The translations under genes were made by a program, and so were the position numbers. 11,853 nt of DNA from NCBI GenBank assembly GCA_024643945.1, contig JAHELX010000129.1, positions 1-11,853 of the forward strand. Direction: 5' to 3'. The notes under the pieces were generated by a model. It saw only the letters and a program-made list of their open reading frames with translations. It was not told the origin of the DNA and did no database searches. Each line of letters starts with the position of its first letter. Positions within the stretch are counted from its first letter, which is position 1. This document shows, in pieces, positions 6,694-11,853 of the stretch. This DNA comes from Anaerolineales bacterium (lineage in GTDB: Bacteria > Chloroflexota > Anaerolineae > 4572-78 > NAK82).

Positions 6694-7776
6694 GTGATTG
6701 AGCAAAACGGTCGAATTCATAACCAGGTTGCCGAATTGTTGTCGGCATATATAGATGGCGAGGTGGCTGGCGATGAGCGTGCGCTGGTCGAAACGCACCT
6801 GGCGACCTGCGTTGCGTGTGCCCGAGACCTGGCAAGCCTGCGCCAGACGGTAACGATGCTAAGACAACTGCCCCTGGTGGCTGCCCCTCGTCCCTTTACT
6901 TTGCGCGAATCAGACGTCGCTTCCATACGCCCGGCCCGCCCGGCATGGTGGCGGCTTCCCTGGGCTCAAGGATTGGTCGCAGCAGCCGCCGTGTTGCTGT
7001 GTGTGGCAGCCGCCGGTGGGGTGTGGTTGCTGGGACGGACGGGGATGGTCGGCGCACCAGCCGCGCCCCAACCTGTCGCCTTGCAAGCTCCCGCCCCTAC
7101 TGAGGCCACCGCCCAAAAGATGGTCGTGGAGACGCCGGTGGTGGAAGCGGAAAAGGCTGTGGAAGGGGAAAAAGAAGCGCAACAGGCAGTTGAAGCGCCC
7201 GCTTCGCGCACACCCTCTGCCACTGAGGAGGCCGTGCGCGAGGCGGGTGCAATGGCGCAGGAAGCGCCGGCAGAGGCTGCCGAATCGGCAGGGGCTGCCG
7301 CCGACGAGGGAGAGACAACCCTGTCCACCACGGCACCTCGAGCGGCGGCTGCGCCGGCCGCCGCGCCTCCCGCCCCCACGACACTCCCGCTCCCCGCCGA
7401 GGCAACGCCCGTTCCTACCGCTAGTGTCTTGCTGGAAGTAGAAAACCTCCATCTGGAGATTGAACCTGGCGTTATCCGTGTCAGCGGGCAGTTGCCCTTG
7501 CCGGAGGGCCGGAAGCTGGTGGCCACATTATGGCGGAATGGGCAGCCGATTGAGTGGGCAATACCAGAAAGTCAACAAACGACGGTTAAGGTTAATGGGC
7601 AATTTTCACTGGAGCTTAAGGCTCGCCCCGGCCTGCCAGATTTTAACCTGTTTGGCACAGAGCCGGCTGATTACGAGATTCGCGTCCGTCCGGTGGACCC
7701 GCCCGCGCCGGTAGAAGCCCGGATTCCCTTTGACACCTACGGTCCACCTCCCCCATCGCCAACGAACTCACCTTAA
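6694..7776 (+). CDS. Membrane anti-sigma factor with zinc-binding ZAS motif and extracellular domain
   Basis: A 360-residue protein. The N-terminus has the anti-sigma zinc motif: His9, then His35-x3-Cys39-x2-Cys42 (HLATCVAC), in a helical segment with LLSAYIDGEV, typical of the zf-HC2 / ZAS family that binds and blocks ECF sigma factors. A basic/aromatic stretch (PAWWRLPW) precedes one transmembrane helix at about 92-114. A long Ala/Pro/Glu-rich linker (about 120-243) leads to an outer domain (about 244-360) with beta-type sequence (ENLHLEIEPGVIRVSGQLPL) and a Pro-rich tail. The outer domain is much larger than in minimal anti-sigma factors and may be the sensor. The start is GTG 6694, with AGAAGG (6681-6686) at good spacing. 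It follows the sigma gene by 36 bp and precedes the lipoprotein by 43 bp, so the three are probably co-transcribed. How it is released (proteolysis or ligand) is not visible. Confidence 0.88.
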   Translation: MIEQNGRIHNQVAELLSAYIDGEVAGDERALVETHLATCVACARDLASLRQTVTMLRQLPLVAAPRPFTLRESDVASIRPARPAWWRLPWAQGLVAAAAVLLCVAAAGGVWLLGRTGMVGAPAAPQPVALQAPAPTEATAQKMVVETPVVEAEKAVEGEKEAQQAVEAPASRTPSATEEAVREAGAMAQEAPAEAAESAGAAADEGETTLSTTAPRAAAAPAAAPPAPTTLPLPAEATPVPTASVLLEVENLHLEIEPGVIRVSGQLPLPEGRKLVATLWRNGQPIEWAIPESQQTTVKVNGQFSLELKARPGLPDFNLFGTEPADYEIRVRPVDPPAPVEARIPFDTYGPPPPSPTNSP

Positions 7777-7790
7777 GGATAGGCCTATCC
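7777..7790. repeat. Perfect 14-bp palindrome right after the anti-sigma stop codon
   Basis: GGATAGGCCTATCC equals its own reverse complement and abuts the TAA of the anti-sigma gene, 30 bp before the lipoprotein start. It could be a dimer-binding site. There is no loop or T-tract for a terminator. It may be chance. Confidence 0.4.
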
Positions 7791-7819
7791 CTTCATCCCA
7801 TAATCGCCGCCAGGGACGT

Positions 7820-9100
7820 ATGAAATTCTATGATGCTCTTCTTTTGACATTGATCGCGTCGCTTGTAGTAGCCTGCGCGCCGATCACGCCACCGCCCCCG
7901 CCGACTCACACGCCGCCGCCGAGTCCCAGCCCACAGCCCACGCCGACGCTGCCCCCGCTGCCTACAGCCACCCCCACCCTTGCCCGTGCCCACCTGTTGC
8001 TGTGGGAGAACTTGTTACCGGCCCAGGCAAGCGCCCTGGCCGCCGACGTGACCGCTTTTGAAGCGGCTCAGCCTAACTACACACTAGACGTACAACACTA
8101 CGACGATGCCCAGACCCTGATTGAGGCCATCACCGGCGAGACAGTCGAGTTTCACCTGGCCCTGGGCGACACCTCTCTGGCGAGCGCATTGCAGGCCCAG
8201 GCTGCCCTCGAACCGCTCGACGAACAGTTTCCCCGCGAGTTTTTGGAGAGCTTCGCCAGCCCGGCGATGACCGGTGCCACGCGGGACGGTCACCTGTGGG
8301 GGCTGCCCGACACGGCCGGCCTGCATTTGCTCCTTTTCTACAATCGAGATCTGATTGCCGTGCCGCCGGCCAATACCGAAGAGCTGTACACTGTCGCCGA
8401 GTCGTTTACGCATGAAGGCCACTGGGGACTGGCGATGAACAGCTACGATCCATTATGGGTGGTGCCCTGGCTGTGGGCCTATGGTGGCTGGTTGACCGAC
8501 GGCGACGGGAATCCCACCTTGAATACCCCGCCCATGGTCAATGCTCTGACCCTTTATCTGAGCTGGCAGGGGCGACTGACAGGCGTGGCCCCGGTGGTGA
8601 GCTACGTTGAAGCGCGTGATTTATTCGTCAGCGGGCAGGCAGCCATGCTCATCGACGGGGAGTGGGCCATCGGCGAATTAAACCAGGCCAAAGAGATAAA
8701 CTGGGGCGTAGCACCGCTGCCATTCGTTGGCGAAACCGAACAGCCAGCGGCCCCCCTCATCGCCGGACGCTACTGGCTGATGAGAAGCGGGCTGCCGGCA
8801 ACACAACGTGACGCAGCCATGGATTTCCTGACCTTTATCACGGCTCCCGAGCGACAACTGGCCTGGACGGCCCAGTTTGGCCTGTTACCTACCCGGCTCG
8901 AGGCCCTGGATGACCCCGCTATCCTGAGCGACCCGGTTCTGCGTGTCAGCGCCCAACAAATGCAAGCCGGGCGTGGGTTGTTGCTGGGCGTGGATGCCAA
9001 TCGGCTTTTGGATGCCATGCGCGAGCCGTTGCGAGCTGTCCTCGAGGGAGATATGGTGCCCGAGGAGGCGGCTCGCGCTATGCAGGCGGCCCTGGAATAG
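7820..9100 (+). CDS. Lipoprotein, ABC-type extracellular solute-binding protein (family 1, sugar-binding-like)
   Basis: A 426-residue protein. Residues 1-19 are a lipoprotein signal (MKFYDALLLTLIASLVVAC) with Cys19 as the likely lipidated residue. A Pro/Thr-rich tether at 20-53 should hold the domain away from the membrane. Residues about 56-426 resemble family 1 solute-binding proteins of the MalE type: LWENLLP near the start, HLWGLPDTAGLHLLLFYNRD (158-177), WLWAYGGWLTD (217-227), LFVSGQAAMLIDGEWAIGEL (268-287), and TAPERQLAWTAQFGLLPTR near the C-terminus. It is expected to bind a carbohydrate or similar ligand. The frame is open to 7730, but ATG 7820 gives the correct signal peptide. No permease or ATPase gene is adjacent; it follows the sigma/anti-sigma pair by 43 bp. 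It may therefore feed a transporter encoded elsewhere, or act as a ligand sensor for the anti-sigma factor. The ligand is unknown. Confidence 0.9.
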   Translation: MKFYDALLLTLIASLVVACAPITPPPPPTHTPPPSPSPQPTPTLPPLPTATPTLARAHLLLWENLLPAQASALAADVTAFEAAQPNYTLDVQHYDDAQTLIEAITGETVEFHLALGDTSLASALQAQAALEPLDEQFPREFLESFASPAMTGATRDGHLWGLPDTAGLHLLLFYNRDLIAVPPANTEELYTVAESFTHEGHWGLAMNSYDPLWVVPWLWAYGGWLTDGDGNPTLNTPPMVNALTLYLSWQGRLTGVAPVVSYVEARDLFVSGQAAMLIDGEWAIGELNQAKEINWGVAPLPFVGETEQPAAPLIAGRYWLMRSGLPATQRDAAMDFLTFITAPERQLAWTAQFGLLPTRLEALDDPAILSDPVLRVSAQQMQAGRGLLLGVDANRLLDAMREPLRAVLEGDMVPEEAARAMQAALE

Positions 9101-9139
9101 TCAGAACAGTGTTGAAATGTGGGCCTCAGGGAATGAGAT

Positions 9140-9168
9140 TTGACGAAGTGGAACAGACGGAGTATAAT
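9140..9168 (+). promoter_or_regulatory. Promoter of tRNA-Asn
   Basis: TTGACG (9140-9145) and TATAAT (9163-9168) are spaced 17 bp, a near-perfect housekeeping promoter. The start would be about 13 bp before the tRNA. The -35 box TTGACG and the spacing match those of the tRNA-Leu promoter in this window. Confidence 0.87.
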
Positions 9169-9188
9169 GCCCGCTGTAAAATCAACGT

Positions 9189-9261
9189 TCCTCGGTAGCT
9201 CAATCGGCAGAGCGGCCGGCTGTTAACCGGTTGGTTGTAGGTTCGAGTCCTACCCGAGGAG
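9189..9261 (+). tRNA. tRNA-Asn (anticodon GTT)
   Basis: The acceptor stem TCCTCGG (9189-9195) pairs with CCGAGGA (9254-9260) and the discriminator is G (9261). The anticodon stem GCCGG/CCGGT (one wobble) holds the loop CTGTTAA, anticodon GTT. The T arm is GTAGG-TTCGAGT-CCTAC. The sequence then reads CCT, so CCA is not fully encoded. The length of 73 nt is usual. It has its own promoter and a terminator after it. Confidence 0.97.
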
Positions 9262-9280
9262 CCTTTTTATGTAACGCAAG

Positions 9281-9313
9281 AAGCCCTGCGAAGCGTTGAT
9301 GCGGGGCTTTTTT
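9281..9313 (+). terminator. Intrinsic terminator after tRNA-Asn
   Basis: AAGCCCTGC (9281-9289) pairs with GCGGGGCTT (9301-9309) with one wobble around an 11-nt loop, and runs directly into a six-T tract (9308-9313). This is the standard form of a Rho-independent terminator and should end the short tRNA-Asn transcript. Confidence 0.88.
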
Positions 9314-9509
9314 GTTGATTTTCGACTGGACAGTCACCCTGGCTAGTCCTTCAAAGCCCTCGAAGCGAGCTCCCCTTAGCCCGCCACTCGCTCACTGATT
9401 TCGCCAGCAGCATCGCTTAAGCCCCAAAGATGGTATCCGATAGACGAGACGAGAATCACTGTAGTCTCCCGTGTGCCGCTCAGTGTGTTACCCGATCCCC
9501 CCTGCTCGT
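9314..9509. other. Intergenic, no recognisable gene
   Basis: This stretch after the tRNA-Asn terminator has short open frames only and no clear signals. It may contain the eroded upstream part of the LacI-type relic that follows, but I cannot align any of it by eye. Confidence 0.4.
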
Positions 9510-9695
9510 GAACCAGGCCTCGACGACTTCGAGTTGGCACAGGTCAAGCAGTCCCGCCTCACCACCGTGGCCCAGCCGATCCACCAGATCGGCCAGATGG
9601 CAGCCGAGCTGTTGCGCGCATCGAATACAGGACCGGGGACGGACTACAGCACGATCCTGCCCTGGCTGGTGATTCGCGGTTCATGGGGGCCGGTG
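9510..9695 (+). pseudogene. C-terminal remnant of a LacI/PurR-family transcriptional regulator
   Basis: In one plus-strand frame the translation reads PGLDDFELAQ, then RLTTVAQPIHQIGQMAAELL, then ILPWLVIRGSWGP. This matches the last 60 or so residues of LacI-family repressors, where the pattern is GFDD...A....P.LTTV.QP....G..AAE.L, ending LP..LVVRGST. The DNA-binding head and most of the sugar-binding domain are missing, there is no start codon near its 5' edge, and the last Thr of the RGST motif is Trp. It is therefore a dead fragment of a regulator that would have controlled sugar uptake or use. Its position after a sugar-binding lipoprotein could mean that a carbohydrate locus once continued here, but that is inference. 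Confidence 0.75.
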
Positions 9696-9899
9696 ACCAG
9701 GTCGCCAGAGTTAGCCCGACAACCAAGCCGCAGACAACAGCCAACGGTCTGGTCTGCGCCACGGGAGTGGACGTGACGGAAAAGGTTAAAGACCGCGCTG
9801 AGTAGCACCGGGGGTCGGGATGTAGTATAATGTCCATGCGCTTCCTTGAGGCTTAGCCGTGAACGTTGGACAACGTCAAATTGGACGAACCCTACCGAT

Positions 9900-10041
9900 G
9901 GAGCGTCCGCTACAGGGGTGCAATTCCCGCCCGACCGGTTTGGCAGTGGAGGGGCAGACCGACTTCGCCGTCACCTACGGCTTTGATACCTTCATCCTCT
10001 GGGCAGAAGACGAGGGCCAACTGTCGCGGTTTTCGGAAAGA
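9900..10041 (+). pseudogene. Frameshifted C-terminal remnant of a luciferase-like (LLM class) flavin-dependent oxidoreductase
   Basis: Two adjacent frames join into one protein end. The first reads RGAIPARPVWQW (up to about 9947). The second reads VEGQTDFAVTYGFDTFILWA and then QLSRFSE (from about 9946 to 10032). Together they match the C-terminal signature of LLM-class monooxygenases (W-V-E-x-L-x-x-x-A-x-x-YGFDTFILW, then a run ending RFAEEV). The join needs a frame change of two missing bases, or one extra, near 9947, so the gene is broken. The N-terminal barrel is absent. No function is expected. Family assignment rests on the strong YGFDTFILW motif and should be confirmed by a protein search. 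Confidence 0.55.
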
Positions 10042-10141
10042 CCAATGTCTTAGTCGAGTGGGCAGCGCAAAGCTCGCTCTCCATTGCCTGGCCGACGTTG
10101 GACCGGGAGGATAACGATCTGATCAAGCCGTAAAAGCCTTA

Positions 10142-10588
10142 TTGACTGCACTGGCTCTTGGCGAGCCGGAGGATTACCGGCGCATCTTTCTGGATGAAGG
10201 CCGGCCAATAGCAGAGCTATTGGCCCACTGCCGGCAGGTGCAGCAAGAATCCGGCGGCTATCTCCCTTCCCTGGGATACATCGAAAGTTTGCTGGAGACG
10301 ATCCGGCCTGCCGACGACACGGCCCAAGTCCTCCCACGCGCCGGCGAGAAGCGAACCGAACCAATCACCATAAAAACGGAAGACGGTTTTCCCATCAGCC
10401 TCTCGGCCCGTGAGATAGAGGTACTGTCTCTGATTGCCCAGGGGAAATCGAATCAAGAAATCTCGGCCCAGTTATTCCTGGCATTGAATACCGTCAAACG
10501 CCACGCTTACAATATTTACGCCAAGCTCGAAGTAAAGAAACGAACCCACGCCGTTTGGAAGGCCCGCCAGCTAGGTTTAATCCCGTAG
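10142..10588 (+). CDS. LuxR-type HTH protein, probably the 3' remnant of a MalT-like regulator
   Basis: A frame of 148 residues from a TTG. It is open from just after a TAA at 10112-10114, and the reading upstream of the TTG (DQAVKALLTALALGEPEDYR across the boundary) continues the same domain, so the TTG is probably not a natural start. Residues 1-50 resemble the end of the TPR-like region of large ATP-dependent LuxR regulators (LALGEPEDYRRIFLDEGRPI). Residues about 86-148 are a full LuxR C-terminal HTH: LSAREIEVLSLIAQGKSNQE, then ISAQLFLALNTVKRHAYNIY, then AKLEVKKRTHAV. The HTH binds DNA, and the missing parts (AAA-like ATPase and sensor repeats, usually 700-800 residues) would have carried regulation. 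The HTH looks intact, so a short DNA-binding product is possible, but no good Shine-Dalgarno sequence or promoter is seen. Treat as a likely pseudogene with an intact HTH. Confidence 0.75.
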   Translation: MTALALGEPEDYRRIFLDEGRPIAELLAHCRQVQQESGGYLPSLGYIESLLETIRPADDTAQVLPRAGEKRTEPITIKTEDGFPISLSAREIEVLSLIAQGKSNQEISAQLFLALNTVKRHAYNIYAKLEVKKRTHAVWKARQLGLIP

Positions 10589-10630
10589 GATTCCCCTTCT
10601 GAATTGATACTTTTATAGCACTTTAGATTC

Positions 10631-10659
10631 ATGACGGCGCGTCTACTCGTTGGTATACT
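10631..10659 (+). promoter_or_regulatory. Extended -10 promoter of the DUF2905 gene
   Basis: TATACT (10654-10659) is preceded by TGG, giving an extended -10, and ATGACG (10631-10636, four of six) lies at 17 bp spacing. The leader to the ATG at 10705 would be about 40 nt. Confidence 0.5.
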
Positions 10660-10704
10660 GTCTATAGTAACTGACGAGTTTTTGTTTATTCCCGGTGAAT
10701 TGCT

Positions 10705-10932
10705 ATGGCACCTTTAGGCAAAGCAGTTGTTGCTATTGGTATCGTTTTAGTGGTCGTCGGCCTAACTCTGTGGCTTGCGGGCGACAAGCTGAACTGGTTT
10801 GGCCGCCTCCCCGGCGACATCCGCATCGAGCGCCCCGGCTTTAGCTGCTTTTTTCCCATTACCTCGATGATTATTGTTAGCGTTGTACTCAGCATCTTGT
10901 TATCAATTTTGAGCCGGTTTTTCAACAGGTAG
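10705..10932 (+). CDS. DUF2905 family small membrane protein
   Basis: A 75-residue protein with two hydrophobic helices at about 7-26 and 50-70. Between them is the family signature LNWFGRLPGDIRIERPGFSC (GRLPGDI..ER), followed by FFPITSMIIVSVVLSILLSI. Length and layout match DUF2905 proteins, which are widespread small inner-membrane proteins of unknown function. The ATG at 10705 has GGTGA (10694-10698) at fair spacing and a plausible promoter upstream. It stands alone here. Its role cannot be inferred from context. Confidence 0.9.
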   Translation: MAPLGKAVVAIGIVLVVVGLTLWLAGDKLNWFGRLPGDIRIERPGFSCFFPITSMIIVSVVLSILLSILSRFFNR

Positions 10933-11053
10933 CAGGGTAGCGCGCGAAGTGGCGATGGCTATGACCACGCTCTGGCCGTGCTTCTTCAACAGCAACCACG
11001 GCATAGAGTTTCCGTTCGCAATTCTTTTAGACAACAGGTAATGAGTTAAAAAT
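10933..11053. other. Intergenic, small dyad only
   Basis: No gene I can support. A dyad GCCGTG (10975-10980) / CACGGC (10997-11002) could form a small stem. A 28-residue frame (10955-11041) is present but has no supporting features. Confidence 0.35.
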
Positions 11054-11197
11054 ATGGATCTTCAGCTAATAGCGGCGTTGGTAGGGTTAGTTGCGTGGCT
11101 CACTCTTTTTATTTATGGCGCGATAGATAGTTGCCTTAATCCTGAACCATATCGCCCTAAGCCTCGCGCTCGCCCCCGCTATCCCAAAGGCCGCTAA
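11054..11197 (+). CDS. Possible 47-aa single-helix membrane protein
   Basis: A short frame from ATG 11054 to TAA 11195-11197. Residues 4-24 form one clear hydrophobic helix (QLIAALVGLVAWLTLFIYGA), followed by a Cys (27) and a strongly basic Pro/Arg-rich tail (PYRPKPRARPRYPKGR). The sharp split between helix and basic tail is typical of real small membrane proteins, with the tail probably inside the cell. The Shine-Dalgarno sequence is weak (AACAGG, 11033-11038, too far). A minimal ATG-AGT-TAA frame lies just upstream at 11041-11049. It is on the same strand as the DUF2905 gene and 121 bp downstream, so both could share a transcript. No family is recognised. Confidence 0.5.
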   Translation: MDLQLIAALVGLVAWLTLFIYGAIDSCLNPEPYRPKPRARPRYPKGR

Positions 11198-11484
11198 GGG
11201 CCTAAAGACAAATTGAATAGAAGTCATACCCCAAGGCATGATTGCTGTTTTTTCAACCCGCTCGAACCCGAATCTCTGGAGCAAACCAATGCCTACCTGG
11301 AGCGCGGCTGCCGGCTGAGCCCGTGGCCACTCGGATGCCCGGCGGCCTGCTGGTCAGCCACTCGACCTGCAAGTTCGCAGGAAGCGGCTTGGGATGACCC
11401 CGCTGTGGAACCCGATTGGATCGGCCTCGCCCCCTGCGGTGCCACCCGTGGCCCGCCCGCTCATGGTTAGCCAGCACGCGGCGG
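11198..11484. other. Convergent intergenic region, no gene seen
   Basis: This lies between the small membrane ORF (plus) and the WD40 gene (minus). Frames are open by GC content only. A hairpin TCATACC (11224-11230) / GGCATGA (11235-11241), one mismatch, is followed after six bases by six Ts (11248-11253) and could be a weak terminator for the plus-strand genes. Confidence 0.4.
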
Positions 11485-11853
11485 TTAGCGCTGAGCCACC
11501 TGCTCGGGGCCGGTGCTTGCCTCGTCCTCGATGGCTCCCAGCGTAAGCAGCGCCTGCCGCTGCGCGTCGGTGATGCCCGTCAGGCCGGTGATGTCCAGGC
11601 GCTCGTAGCGGCGCTCCGCCCGCAGGGTGCGCACATGGGCACCGCTGGGTGCCTCCCACAGCCGCACCGTCCCATCCCAGCCGCCGCTGGCCACCAGATG
11701 GCCGCCCGCGGAGAGCGCTACCCCCCAGACCCCGCCGGTGTGGCCCTCCAGGGTCGCCAGCCGCCGCCCGCTCGGCGCCTCCCACAGCCGCACCGTCCCC
11801 TCAAGGCCGCCGCTGGCCACCACCTCGCCGTCGGCGGAGAGCGCTACCCCCCA
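11485..11853 (-). CDS. 3' end of a WD40-repeat protein (partial, runs out of the window)
   Basis: The last 122 codons of a larger gene. The frame is open to the window edge, where it reads WGVALSADGEVVASGGLEGT. At least two WD40 blades are seen, each with the GH...V..VA.S..G...ASGG.DGTVRLW pattern, here ending TVRLWEAPSG. The blades are 42 residues apart, and the DNA of the two copies is nearly the same over much of the 126-bp period. After the last blade comes a non-repeat tail, RTLRAERRYERLDITGLTGI, then DAQRQALLTLGAIED, of a type I recall from multi-domain WD40 signalling proteins in Chloroflexota and cyanobacteria, where WD40 repeats follow an NTPase such as NACHT. The N-terminal part is not in the window, so the full architecture is unknown. 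The product should form a beta-propeller for protein binding. Confidence 0.9.
   Translation of the reverse strand, partial: WGVALSADGEVVASGGLEGTVRLWEAPSGRRLATLEGHTGGVWGVALSAGGHLVASGGWDGTVRLWEAPSGAHVRTLRAERRYERLDITGLTGITDAQRQALLTLGAIEDEASTGPEQVAQR

Noticed and set aside
6910..7526. Minus-strand frames opposite the anti-sigma gene
   Set aside because: They arise from the Ala/Pro/Glu-rich linker coding sequence; low complexity and no start signals.
7730..7819. Longer start for the lipoprotein, overlapping the anti-sigma gene
   Set aside because: It would put 30 polar residues before a clear lipoprotein signal peptide; ATG 7820 is the sensible start.
9241..9263. tRNA-Asn 3' end as an attachment site of an integrated element
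   Set aside because: I found no repeat of the tRNA 3' end in the window and no integrase gene.
9826..9831. Perfect TATAAT ahead of the flavin oxidoreductase relic
   Set aside because: No -35-like box at usable spacing, no TGn extension, and only broken genes downstream; possibly a promoter remnant.
10955..11041. 28-codon plus-strand frame
   Set aside because: Short, no good ribosome-binding site and no membrane or motif signal; more likely chance.
11213..11470. Plus-strand 85-codon frame before the WD40 gene
   Set aside because: No start signal and no recognisable family; composition looks like GC-driven openness.

Overview
The window looks like a bacterial chromosome segment of moderately high GC, most likely from the Chloroflexota (Anaerolineae/Caldilineae-like). 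This is inferred from three proteins with long Thr-Pro stalks, multi-CNB and WD40 proteins, a DUF2905 protein and a MalT/LuxR-type relic. No taxonomic marker gene is present, so the placement is tentative.

Left part (1-5700, all minus strand). Three genes read leftward and are probably an ancestral operon: 5658-4594 (354 aa), 4393-3545 (282 aa) and 3455-657 (932 aa). All three have a transmembrane helix, a Thr-Pro-rich stalk and a related C-terminal beta-type domain predicted to lie outside the cell. The first two also share a helical domain. The third instead has four tandem cyclic-nucleotide-binding (CNB) domains in the cytoplasm. A small secreted protein (464-6) follows, probably with its own promoter. 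The gap between the first two genes holds a clear 112-bp non-autonomous transposable element (4436-4547) with perfect 12-bp terminal inverted repeats and a perfect 8-bp target duplication. A strong nested hairpin lies just past the stop of the CNB gene.

Middle part (5900-9320). A tRNA-Leu(CAA) on the minus strand has a near-consensus promoter that reaches almost to the start codon of a divergent ECF sigma factor gene (6070-6657). It is followed by a membrane anti-sigma factor with a zinc-binding HxxxCxxC motif and a large extracellular domain (6694-7776), then a lipoprotein of the sugar-binding ABC solute-binding class (7820-9100) with no permease genes beside it. These three look like one transcription unit: an envelope or nutrient signalling module. 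A tRNA-Asn(GTT) with a perfect promoter and a terminator follows.

Right part (9320-11853). This is a decayed stretch with the C-terminal end of a LacI-family regulator, a frameshifted C-terminal piece of a luciferase-like flavin-dependent oxidoreductase, and the C-terminal end of a large MalT-like LuxR regulator that is still open. Then come an intact DUF2905 small membrane protein with a good promoter, a 47-aa single-helix membrane ORF, about 290 bp with no recognisable gene, and the 3' end of a WD40-repeat gene on the minus strand that runs out of the window.

The most unusual items are the three-paralogue surface-stalk cluster with its four-CNB membrane protein, the clean MITE inside that cluster, and the palindrome placed between the divergent tRNA-Leu promoter and the sigma gene.
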